Shown: positions 13,367 to 23,142 of the stretch, piece after piece | How positions within the stretch are numbered: the stretch's first letter is position 1 | Layout: every line of letters starts with the position of its first letter | Origin: Propionicimonas paludicola | GTDB taxonomy: Bacteria > Actinomycetota > Actinomycetes > Propionibacteriales > Propionibacteriaceae | Length of the DNA: 64,000 nt | Assembly (NCBI RefSeq): GCF_002563675.1 | Contig: NZ_PDJC01000001.1 | Coordinates: 1,426,001 to 1,490,000 of the forward strand | Direction of reading: 5' to 3' | Translations under genes and position numbers: made by a program | Notes under the pieces: generated by a model | What the model was told of the DNA's origin: nothing | The model's database searches: none | The model's input: the letters and a program-made list of their open reading frames with translations, nothing else

Positions 13367-13633
13367 ATGCAAACGATTCCTCGACGTCAGACCCGGGTGT
13401 GGGTTGTCCTCCTCTCCGCGACCGTTCTGGTCACCTGGGCGGTCACCCTGCTGGGGTTGCCGGTCAATGTGGCGCTCACCGTCACAATCCTCGTGGCGGG
13501 GGTCAAAGCCACGCTCGTTGCGTTCGAGTTCATGGAACTGCGGACCGCGCCACGGCTGATCCAGGCCATCGCGTTGGGCTGGATCGTTGCGGTCACCGGC
13601 ATGATCCTCGCGTTCCACCTGGCCACCCCGTGA
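13367..13633 (+). CDS. Cytochrome c oxidase subunit IV-like small membrane protein (NorF-like)
   Basis: An 88-residue protein with three hydrophobic helices and the signature VAFEFMELRTAPR between helices two and three, typical of prokaryotic COX4/NorF proteins. ATG lies 2 nt after the subunit III-like stop; a GTG at 13361 that overlaps that stop is also possible. It completes the three-gene TetR-controlled module. The partner complex is not encoded in the window. Confidence 0.75.
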   Translation: MQTIPRRQTRVWVVLLSATVLVTWAVTLLGLPVNVALTVTILVAGVKATLVAFEFMELRTAPRLIQAIALGWIVAVTGMILAFHLATP

Positions 13634-13727
13634 CGGTGCGGCGCCCCTCCCCGGTGCCACCGCAGCCGTCCCTGCCGCAATCCTGCGAACCGGATCCCGG
13701 TAGGTGCTTTGCGCCCGGAGCAGGGGC

Positions 13728-13733
13728 TAGGTT
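13728..13733 (+). promoter_or_regulatory. -10 hexamer (TAGGTT) of leaderless glgE
   Basis: TAGGTT lies exactly 6 nt before the glgE GTG at 13740, suggesting the glgE-mak-glgB transcript begins on its start codon. Confidence 0.55.
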
Positions 13734-13739
13734 TGGGCC

Positions 13740-15783
<2,044 letters not shown>

Positions 15784-15800
<17 letters not shown>

Positions 15801-17100
15801 CGCCGCCGCTGCCTGGCAGCGACATCTCGAGCAGGCCCGCTGGTTCTCCGGCAAGGGCCGCTCAGCACGAGTCAGCGCCCTGACCGCGCTGGACTGGTAC
15901 ACCCCGGCCGGCAGTTGGCCAGCGGTGCGCTCCGAGCTGGCCACCGTGAGCTATCCGGACGGCCCGGACGAGGTCTTCCAGCTGCTGGTCGGCTACGTCC
16001 GGCCGGGAACCGCGGACGTCCCGGCCCCGCTGGGTCGGGTACGCCTCGACGATCTGGGCGAGGTGGAGTTCTTCGATGCCACCGAGGACGGCGGCTCGTT
16101 GACGGCGCTGGTCGACGCCCTGCTGACCTCACCGCCGCCGGGCATGCGCTGGCTGGAGCCGTCCGCAGTCGATCCCGGGGCGCGGATGCGGCGTTACCGC
16201 GGCGAGCAGAGCAACACCACCGTTGTGCTCGGTGACGGCGCCCTGCTGAAGTTGTTCCGCAAGCTGGAGCCCGGGGCGAACCTGGACGCCGAAGTTCTCG
16301 AGCGGCTGCCCGGCGAGATCACTCCGCGACTGTTCGGCGTCCTGCGGGCCGATGACTACGACCTGGGCATGTTCTATCAGCGGATCACCGGCATCACTGA
16401 TGGCTGGGTGTTCGCCACCTCGGCCGCGGCGGCGACGAGCAGCTTCGCCGAGGCGTCCGCCGATCTCGGTCACGCGCTGGCGGTGCTGCACGACGAGTTG
16501 GCCTCCGCCTTCGGCACGGCCGAGCGGAGCGGGGACGAGCTGGCCGAGGTGATGCTCGACCGCTACCAGGTGGCCGCCGAGGCGGTCCCCGAGTTGGCCG
16601 TCCACGCCCCTGCGGTGACCGAAGTCTTCGATCGGCTGCGCGGCCAACGCCTGACGACCCAGCGCGTGCACGGCGACTTCCACCTGGGCCAGGCGCTGCA
16701 TCGCCCGGCCGCGGACGGCCAGTCGCCGTGGGTGATCATCGATTTCGAGGGCGAGCCACTGAAGTCGCTGGCCGAACGCCGGGAGTTCGACACCCCGGTC
16801 CGTGACGTGGCCGGAGCCCTGCGCAGCCTCGACTACGCCCGCAGCGCGGCCGCCGATCCCGACTCCAGCGCGGCCCTCGGCTGGACCGCCGAGGCCACCG
16901 GCGCCTTCCTGGACGGCTACGGTCGGCACCGTCCGGTTCAGCCCGCCATTCTCCAGGCTTACCTGCTGGACAAGGCAATCTACGAAGTTGTTTATGAAGT
17001 GCGGAATCGGCCGGGTTGGGCCCACATTCCGCTCCGAGCGGTCCAAGATGAGCTTGTGAGAGCTCAGGGCGGGCCCACTATCAGACCGAAGGAGTTCTGA
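15784..17100 (+). CDS. mak: Maltokinase (Pep2/Mak)
   Basis: Phosphorylates maltose with ATP to maltose-1-phosphate, the GlgE donor. The 438-residue protein is an aminoglycoside-phosphotransferase-like kinase: HGDFHLGQ at 296-303 (catalytic Asp298) and VIIDFEGEP for metal binding, with the maltokinase N-terminal cap domain (QARWFSGKGR). It overlaps glgE by 17 nt and shares one base with glgB (TGATG). Because the operon lacks TreS, the maltose source must be encoded elsewhere. Confidence 0.94.
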
Positions 17101-18992
17101 TGGCACACGATCTGACCGGCGGCCTCACCGGAACCGACCTGGAAGGCTTTCACACCGGCGGCGACACCGAGTGTTGGCGCCGGCTGGGAGCTCACGAGCT
17201 GGTCCTCTTCGATGACGAGCGCGGCGAGATCCACGGCACCCGATTCGCCGTTTGGGCACCGAACGCCACCCAGGTGCGGCTGAACGCCGACTTCAACTGG
17301 TGGACCGGGGACGATATGCACCTGATCCCCGGCTCCGGGGTCTGGGCGCTGTTCGTCGAAGGGGTCGGCACCGGGGCTCTCTACAAGTACAACGTGCTGG
17401 GCGCCGACGGCGTGTGGCACGAGAAGGTCGACCCGGTCGGCTTCTTCGCCGAGCAGGCTCCGAACAACGCCTCGATCGTCTACAGCTCGACTTACCAGTG
17501 GTCGGATCAGGACTGGCTGTCCCGGCGCGCCACGGCTCAACCGCACGCCGAGGCCATGTCGATCTACGAGCTGCATCTGGGCTCCTGGCGCAAGGGCAAG
17601 TCCTACCGGGAGCTGGCCGACGAGATCGTCGAGTACGTCACCTGGCAGGGCTTCACCCACGTGGAGTTCATGCCGGTCACCGAGCACCCCTTCGAGCCGT
17701 CCTGGGGCTACCAGGTGACCAACTACTTCGCTCCGCAGTCGCGGCTGGGCCATCCCGACGAGTTCCGGCACCTGGTCGATCGGCTGCATCAAGCCGGCAT
17801 CGGGGTGATCCTGGACTGGGTGCCCGGCCACTTCCCCAAGGACGATTGGGCGCTGGGCCGCTTCGACGGGACGGCGCTGTACGAGCACGCCGACCCCCGC
17901 CAGGGCGAGCACAAGGACTGGGGCACCTACATCTTCAACTACGGCCGCAACGAGGTGAAGTCGTTCCTGGTCTCCAACGCCCTGTACTGGGTGACCGAGT
18001 ACCACATCGACGCCCTGCGGGTGGATGCGGTGGCGTCCATGCTCTATCTGGACTACTCGCGCAACGAGGGCGAGTGGGTGCCCAACATCTACGGCGGCCG
18101 GGAGAACCTCGAAGCCATCGACTTCCTGCGTTATGTGAACTCCCACCTCTACGAGCGGGTCCCCGGCGTCGTGATGATCGCCGAGGAGTCCACCTCATTC
18201 GATGGGGTCACCAAGCCCGTCCATGCCGGCGGGCTGGGCTTCGGGTTCAAATGGAACATGGGCTGGATGAACGACTCCTTGCGCTACCTGGCCGAGGAGC
18301 CGATCCACCGGCAGTACCACCACGACCTGATGACCTTCGCCATGGTCTACGCCTACTCGGAGAACTTCATCCTGCCGATCTCCCATGACGAAGTGGTCCA
18401 CGGCAAGGGCTCGATGATCAACAAGGTGCCGCAGGACAGCTGGCGCCAGTTCGCCACCCTGCGCAGCTTCTACTCCTTCATGTGGGGCTTCCCGGGCAAG
18501 AAGCTGATCTTCGCCGGCTGCGAGTTCGGCCAGCGCTCGGAGTTCAACGAAGCGGTCGCCCTGGAGTGGTGGGTCAGCGACCTGTGGGGCCACCGCGGCC
18601 TGCAGCTGCTGTTCAAGGACCTCAACCGGATCTATCGGGAGAACCCGGCGCTGTGGCAGTTGGACAGTGAGCCGGCCGGCTTCCGCTGGATCAACGCCGA
18701 CGATCGCGGTGCCAACACCTTCTCCTGGCTGCGCAGCGACGAGGCCGGGAACCAGGTGGCGGTCATCTCCAACTTCTCCTCCGAGCCGTGGACGTCCTAC
18801 CGGATCGGGCTGCCAGCGGCCGGGGCCTGGGAGGAGATCCTGAACTCCGACGCCGAGCTCTACGACGGCACCGGCACCTTCGGCAACCTCGGCCAGATCA
18901 CTGCCACGGCCGTCCCCTGGAACGGACAGCCGGCCAGCGCCACGTTGGTGGTACCGCCGCTGGGGACGGTGTACCTGCGACATCGGGGCTAG
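17100..18992 (+). CDS. glgB: 1,4-alpha-glucan branching enzyme GlgB
   Basis: Introduces alpha-1,6 branches into glucan. The 630-residue protein lacks the longest N-terminal extension but has CBM48 (FAVWAPNATQVRLNADFNWW), the GH13 barrel with GYQVTNYFAPQSR, nucleophile Asp309 (ALRVDAVASMLYLDYSR), acid/base Glu362 (MIAEEST) and SHDEVVHGKGS. The ribosome-binding site GAAGGAG lies inside the end of mak. Third gene of the GlgE pathway operon, followed by a hairpin terminator. Confidence 0.96.
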   Translation: MAHDLTGGLTGTDLEGFHTGGDTECWRRLGAHELVLFDDERGEIHGTRFAVWAPNATQVRLNADFNWWTGDDMHLIPGSGVWALFVEGVGTGALYKYNVLGADGVWHEKVDPVGFFAEQAPNNASIVYSSTYQWSDQDWLSRRATAQPHAEAMSIYELHLGSWRKGKSYRELADEIVEYVTWQGFTHVEFMPVTEHPFEPSWGYQVTNYFAPQSRLGHPDEFRHLVDRLHQAGIGVILDWVPGHFPKDDWALGRFDGTALYEHADPRQGEHKDWGTYIFNYGRNEVKSFLVSNALYWVTEYHIDALRVDAVASMLYLDYSRNEGEWVPNIYGGRENLEAIDFLRYVNSHLYERVPGVVMIAEESTSFDGVTKPVHAGGLGFGFKWNMGWMNDSLRYLAEEPIHRQYHHDLMTFAMVYAYSENFILPISHDEVVHGKGSMINKVPQDSWRQFATLRSFYSFMWGFPGKKLIFAGCEFGQRSEFNEAVALEWWVSDLWGHRGLQLLFKDLNRIYRENPALWQLDSEPAGFRWINADDRGANTFSWLRSDEAGNQVAVISNFSSEPWTSYRIGLPAAGAWEEILNSDAELYDGTGTFGNLGQITATAVPWNGQPASATLVVPPLGTVYLRHRG

Positions 18993-19028
18993 TCCGGAAC
19001 GTTCCGTCGGCCCGGGCCGCCCCTCGTC

Positions 19029-19061
19029 CCGCAGGAAAGGGACAGTCCCCCCTTTCTGCGG
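19029..19061 (+). terminator. Hairpin after glgB
   Basis: CCGCAGGAAAGGG pairs with CCCTTTCTGCGG (one bulged G) around a short loop; an inner perfect GGGACAGTCCC also exists. There is no T-run, so it is an actinobacterial-style hairpin rather than a classical intrinsic terminator. Confidence 0.6.
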
Positions 19062-19096
19062 CTCCGAATGTGGCGAAGAGGGGTCAAAACAACTCA

Positions 19097-19127
19097 TTGC
19101 GGGAATACTTCGCCCTATGAGTATGGT
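19097..19127 (+). promoter_or_regulatory. Probable promoter of the MFS gene
   Basis: TTGCGG (19097-19102) and TATGGT (19122-19127) are separated by 19 nt. The -10 box abuts and partly overlaps the palindrome at 19126-19142, so a bound repressor would block polymerase. Confidence 0.45.
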
Positions 19128-19142
19128 TAGCCAGACGCTAAC
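19126..19142. promoter_or_regulatory. Palindromic operator candidate upstream of the MFS gene
   Basis: GTTAGCCAGACGCTAAC has perfect 6-bp arms around a 5-nt centre and overlaps the probable -10 box. It looks like a TetR- or MarR-type operator, but no regulator gene is adjacent, so the regulator would act in trans. Confidence 0.55.
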
Positions 19143-19163
19143 TACTCGCTCAGGAGTGCCGCG

Positions 19164-21578
19164 ATGACCCTTCCGGGGACGGTGCCGGCCAAGACCACTC
19201 GTCTTGGCGCGCTGTTGGCCATCTATCTGCTGGGCATCTTCATGGGGGCGATCGACACCGGCATCGTCACCCCGGCCCGCACTCTGATCCAGAACGATCT
19301 GGGCGTCGACGACAAGACCGGGGTGTGGATGCTGACCATCTACACCCTCGCCTACGCGGCCTCGATCCCGGTGATGGGCAAGTTGGCCGACCGCTACGGA
19401 CGCAAGCCGATCTACCTGATCTCGATCACCCTGTTCGGACTCGGCTCACTGCTGTGCGGACTCAGCCAGGACGTCGGCAGCTTCGAACTGCTGATCGCGG
19501 CCCGGGCCATCCAGGCGCTGGGTGGCGGCGGCATCGTCCCAATCGCCACCGCCGAGTTCGGCACCTCGGTGCCGGCCGAGAAGCGTGGCATGGCGCTGGG
19601 CCTGGTCGGTGGCGTCTACGGGGTGGCCAACATCTTCGGCTCCAGCGCCGGCAGCCTGATTCTTGACGCCTTCGGCGCCCACAACTGGCAATACATCTTC
19701 TACGTGAACGTCCCGATCAGCGTGGTGATCATCGTCGCCGGGCTGATCCTGCTGCCTAACCACAAGGCCGAAAGCGTCGCCAAGATCGACCTGCTGGGCA
19801 TCACCCTGCTGGTGGCCATGATCTTGTCGCTGCTCTACGGACTGCGGAACATCGACTTCTTCGACCTGTCCAGCCTGTCCAGCCTGGACGTGTACCCGTT
19901 CCTGCTGGCCTTCGTCCTGCTAGCGCCGGTGTTCGTCCTCGCTGAGCGGCGCGCCGCCGACCCGGTGCTGAACCTCGGCTACTTCACCGATTTCGCCATC
20001 GGCGTCACCCTGCTGCTCGCGCTGCTGTCCGGGGTGATCCTGATGGGGGTGATCTTCGTTCCGCAGTTCGCCGAAAACGCGCTGCGCATCCCGACCGGCC
20101 AGGGCGGCTACTTCGTGATCATCCTGGGGTTGTTCTCCGGGATCGGGGCACCGCTGTCCGGCACCCTCACCGACAAGTTCGGGCCCAAGGTCGTGCTCGG
20201 CTTCGGCGTGATCACCTCGGCCATCGCCGCGGCGGTCGGGGCCTGGTGGGCGATCCCCTCTCCGTCCTGGTGGAGCGTCTGCATCACGCTGGCTTTGATG
20301 GGCCTGGGGCTGGGCTTCACCATCGGCTCGCCGCTGAACTACATGATGCTGGACCGGACGCCGGCTGCCGAGGCGAACTCGGCGTTGGCCACTTTGTCCC
20401 TGGTTCGCTCGATCGGCACCACCCTGGCCCCGGCCTTCCTGATCGGCTTCCTGGCCCATGCCGGCACCGGACTGCAGGCTGCGCTCACCGCCGAGCTGCC
20501 GACCAAACTCGACGCGCCGACCCTGCCCTACGCCAGCGAGCTGGAGCAGAGGTTCAGCCAGCTCAAGAAGGACCCGAACCTCAAGGACAAGCTGGCCGGC
20601 GTCAACTTCCCTGATCTGGGCGGACAGAGCGTCACCATCGACATCAACGGCGGCGGCTCGCTGCCGCCGGACTTGGTCGAGCTGCTCAAGACCGCCGACG
20701 TCACCACCATCACCGAGCGGACCAAGACCGTGGCCGATCGGATGTTCGCTCAGCAGACCCCGTCGGTGATCGCTGACATCACCGACGGAGTGAACACCGG
20801 GTTGGCCAGTCTGGATCAGGCAGCCACCGACCTGGACAAGGCTCACGCCAAGCTGACCAAGGCGGTGAACGGGATCCAGAAGGGCATCGACGGGATGGAG
20901 AAGGCCCGGACCGGGATGCGTTCGGGCGTGGCCGGAATGACCAAGGCCATCAACGGGATGACCAAGGGCATCGACGGGATGTCCCGGGGGCTGCGCAAGC
21001 TGGACTCCGACCTGGCCAGGCTGCGGCAAGCCCGGGCCGGGGTGCAGGCTGCCTACGACCAGATCATGGACGCACTTCCGCCGGGCACACCCGAGCCGCC
21101 ACCCGCCCAGCAGCTCCACGCCCAGCTCACCGAGCTCGATGCCGCGATCGCCGGCGCCGGGCAGGGCCGAGCCGCCCTGGCCGACAAGCAGAAGGCACTG
21201 AAGGCCCAACGGGCCACGCTGGTCGGCAAGCGAGCGGCACTGCGCACGTCGTTGCACACTCTGGACGGCAAGCTCGCCAAGGCCGGGAAGGACCGCACGA
21301 AGCTGATCAACGCCCGCGACGAGCTGGCCGGCGCCCAGGCGGAGCTGGCCGACAGCCGGGCCAAGCTGGTGGTGCTCCGCGACGCCGTCCCCGGCGCCTT
21401 CGAGACCTCCCGCACCCAGTACCTGGCCAAGATCGACGAACTCGGCCCCACCCTGCAGTCGACCTTCGCCAGCACTCTCAACGAGGGCTTCCGCGGCATC
21501 TACCTATCCACCCTGGTTGCCGCCCTGCTGGCCGCCGGGCTGCTGGTCCTCTACCCGAGGCGCGCCAAGACCGAGTGA
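19164..21578 (+). CDS. MFS (DHA2-type, 14-helix) transporter with a large coiled-coil insertion before the last helix
   Basis: An 804-residue protein. Residues 1-430 are a drug:H+ antiporter-2 MFS core: motif A-like GKLADRYGRKPIYL, motif C-like GGVYGVANIFGSSAGSLI and about 13 helices. Residues 431-777 (about 345) are hydrophilic, with Ala/Lys/Leu heptads, short MTKAINGMTKGIDGM-like repeats and a Pro-rich break (PPGTPEPPPAQQL); a last helix follows at 778-797 before YPRRAKTE. A usual DHA2 protein has only a short loop there. By topology the insertion should lie outside the membrane. ATG with CAGGAG upstream. Substrate unknown; antibiotic or lipid export is possible. Confidence 0.85.
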   Translation: MTLPGTVPAKTTRLGALLAIYLLGIFMGAIDTGIVTPARTLIQNDLGVDDKTGVWMLTIYTLAYAASIPVMGKLADRYGRKPIYLISITLFGLGSLLCGLSQDVGSFELLIAARAIQALGGGGIVPIATAEFGTSVPAEKRGMALGLVGGVYGVANIFGSSAGSLILDAFGAHNWQYIFYVNVPISVVIIVAGLILLPNHKAESVAKIDLLGITLLVAMILSLLYGLRNIDFFDLSSLSSLDVYPFLLAFVLLAPVFVLAERRAADPVLNLGYFTDFAIGVTLLLALLSGVILMGVIFVPQFAENALRIPTGQGGYFVIILGLFSGIGAPLSGTLTDKFGPKVVLGFGVITSAIAAAVGAWWAIPSPSWWSVCITLALMGLGLGFTIGSPLNYMMLDRTPAAEANSALATLSLVRSIGTTLAPAFLIGFLAHAGTGLQAALTAELPTKLDAPTLPYASELEQRFSQLKKDPNLKDKLAGVNFPDLGGQSVTIDINGGGSLPPDLVELLKTADVTTITERTKTVADRMFAQQTPSVIADITDGVNTGLASLDQAATDLDKAHAKLTKAVNGIQKGIDGMEKARTGMRSGVAGMTKAINGMTKGIDGMSRGLRKLDSDLARLRQARAGVQAAYDQIMDALPPGTPEPPPAQQLHAQLTELDAAIAGAGQGRAALADKQKALKAQRATLVGKRAALRTSLHTLDGKLAKAGKDRTKLINARDELAGAQAELADSRAKLVVLRDAVPGAFETSRTQYLAKIDELGPTLQSTFASTLNEGFRGIYLSTLVAALLAAGLLVLYPRRAKTE

Positions 21579-21584
21579 CACAAT
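21579..21584 (+). promoter_or_regulatory. -10 hexamer (CACAAT) of the leaderless PfpI-like gene
   Basis: CACAAT begins one base after the MFS stop codon and lies exactly 6 nt before the ATG at 21591, so the gene may have its own start site despite the 12-nt gap. Confidence 0.5.
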
Positions 21585-21590
21585 GCCGTC

Positions 21591-22172
21591 ATGAACCGAG
21601 CGGGAATCTTGTTGTTCGACGGCGTGGAAGAACTCGATGCGATCGGCCCATGGGAGGTGCTCTCCGCCTGGAGCCTGCAGTTCCCCGAGGACGGCTGGGA
21701 GGTGGCGCTCTGCGCGGCCGAGGCCGGCCCGGTCACCGCAGCCAAGACCGCAGTGTTCACCCCGCATGAGGTCCGCACCGACGACTACCAACTGATCGTG
21801 GTTCCCGGTGGCCAGGGCACCCGACGGATCCTGCGGGAGCCGGCCACCCTGGAGTGGGTACGGGCTGCGCATCGACGCGGTGCGCTGGTGACCAGCGTCT
21901 GCACCGGAGCTCTCGTGCTGGCGGCCGCAGGACTGCTCGCCGGCCGACCGGTGACCACGTATCACTCCGCCTACGACGAACTTCTCGAACTCGCTCCGGA
22001 CTGCCGCCCCGACCGGGATTCTCGGTGGGTGGACTCCGGCGACGTGGTCACCTCGGCAGGAGTCAGCGCAGGGATCGACATGGCCTTGCATCTGGTGGAC
22101 CGGTTGGCCGGCACCGAACGCGCTCGCCAGGTGCGCCGCGCCATCCAGTACGACCCCGAGCCGCCGGTCTAG
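21591..22172 (+). CDS. DJ-1/PfpI family protein (isonitrile hydratase-like)
   Basis: A 193-residue glutamine-amidotransferase-fold protein. The nucleophile elbow carries Cys104 (TSVCTGALVLAAAGLL), and the N-terminal GVEELDAIGPWEV resembles isonitrile hydratases and the sensor domains of GATase1-type AraC regulators; no DNA-binding domain is attached. The substrate cannot be told from sequence. It follows the MFS gene by 12 nt and ends tail-to-tail with the next gene, their stop codons sharing the 4-bp CTAG. Confidence 0.82.
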   Translation: MNRAGILLFDGVEELDAIGPWEVLSAWSLQFPEDGWEVALCAAEAGPVTAAKTAVFTPHEVRTDDYQLIVVPGGQGTRRILREPATLEWVRAAHRRGALVTSVCTGALVLAAAGLLAGRPVTTYHSAYDELLELAPDCRPDRDSRWVDSGDVVTSAGVSAGIDMALHLVDRLAGTERARQVRRAIQYDPEPPV

Positions 22173-23056
22173 AACAGAGCGCTCATCAGGTCCCGGCGCG
22201 CCTTGAGCACTGCCGGGTCGGTGCCACCGACGGTCTCGAAGAGCTCCAGCAACCGCAGCCGGACCTGCTCGCGCTGGTCCCCCGTGGTGATCCGGATCAC
22301 CTCGATCAACCGGGCGAAGGCCTGCTCGGCAGCGCCACCGAAGACTTCGGCGTCAGCAGCGGCCAGCTGCAGCTCGACATCAGCAGGCGCGGCGGCGGCC
22401 CGCTGCAGCGCCTGTGCCGGGTCGGCCGTGCTGACCCGGCCGAGCAGGGCCGCCTGGGCCCGTCCGGCCTTGGCCTCGGCGTCATTGGGGGACGCCGCCA
22501 GCAGCTTGTCGAACTCGGCCACGGCTGCATCGAAGTTGCCTTCGGCCAGGGCCGCGTCGGCTGCCGCGAAGCGCGGATCCGGGCCGGCCTCACTGTCCAC
22601 GCTGACCGGCTCGGCGCGTCCGACGACGCCGTTGGCGGCGGCCACCTGGAGCAACTGGTCCAGATAGGCCTGCGCCTCCACCTTGTCCTTGGTGCCCTGC
22701 CACATCGGTGCCAGCTGACCACCCACCACGCCGATCACAGCCGGCACGGCCTGGATCCCGAAAGCGGCCGCCACCTGCGGCGATGCGTCCACATTGATCC
22801 GTCCCAGCAACCAGGCACCGCCGGCGGCATTGGCCAGCTCGGTGAGCGTCTGCGACAGGGCGTCCGCGTTGGCCCGCGGCGAGTTCAGCTCCAGCACCAC
22901 CGGGAAGCGCAGCGAGAGCGAGATGACCTGCTCGAGGTTCCGCTCGTCGACCTCCATCACGTAGCTCGCCCCCGGCGGAGGCGGCGGCGCCTTGGCCGCA
23001 GCGACGATCGACGACAGATCCATTGCCCGAGTCGGGTTGAAACCAGCAGGAGTCAC
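22169..23056 (-). CDS. YbbN/CnoX-like thioredoxin-fold TPR protein
   Basis: A 295-residue protein with a thioredoxin-like domain (about 35-145; VVLELNSPRANADALSQTL, then INVDASPQVAAAFGIQAVPAVIG) followed by tetratricopeptide-type helices. The thioredoxin CxxC position reads SPRA, so it cannot be a disulfide reductase; related E. coli CnoX also lacks a full CxxC and works as a chaperone-holdase, which is the most likely role here (inference). GTG start with CACAAT 6 nt upstream and no Shine-Dalgarno. Confidence 0.82.
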   Translation of the reverse strand: MTPAGFNPTRAMDLSSIVAAAKAPPPPPGASYVMEVDERNLEQVISLSLRFPVVLELNSPRANADALSQTLTELANAAGGAWLLGRINVDASPQVAAAFGIQAVPAVIGVVGGQLAPMWQGTKDKVEAQAYLDQLLQVAAANGVVGRAEPVSVDSEAGPDPRFAAADAALAEGNFDAAVAEFDKLLAASPNDAEAKAGRAQAALLGRVSTADPAQALQRAAAAPADVELQLAAADAEVFGGAAEQAFARLIEVIRITTGDQREQVRLRLLELFETVGGTDPAVLKARRDLMSALF

Positions 23057-23062
23057 CTAGGC

Positions 23063-23068
23063 ATTGTG
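23063..23068 (-). promoter_or_regulatory. -10 hexamer (CACAAT) of the leaderless YbbN-like gene
   Basis: CACAAT on the minus strand, exactly 6 nt before the GTG at 23056; no ribosome-binding site intervenes. Confidence 0.5.
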
Positions 23069-23130
23069 CCAGTCGTCGCGAAACCCTGCTCATCTGGGCC
23101 GGTCACATGGCCGTCCGGGCCGCGACTTGG

Positions 23131-23136
23131 CAAGAT
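23131..23136 (+). promoter_or_regulatory. -10 hexamer (CAAGAT) of leaderless pgm
   Basis: CAAGAT lies exactly 6 nt before the ATG at 23143. It also supports that ATG over the in-frame upstream ATG at 23107. Confidence 0.45.
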
Positions 23137-23142
23137 GGGCTC

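Noticed and set aside
22850-22950. Active thioredoxin in the YbbN-like protein
   Set aside because: The active-site position reads SPRA with no cysteine, so a redox function is excluded even though the fold is thioredoxin-like.
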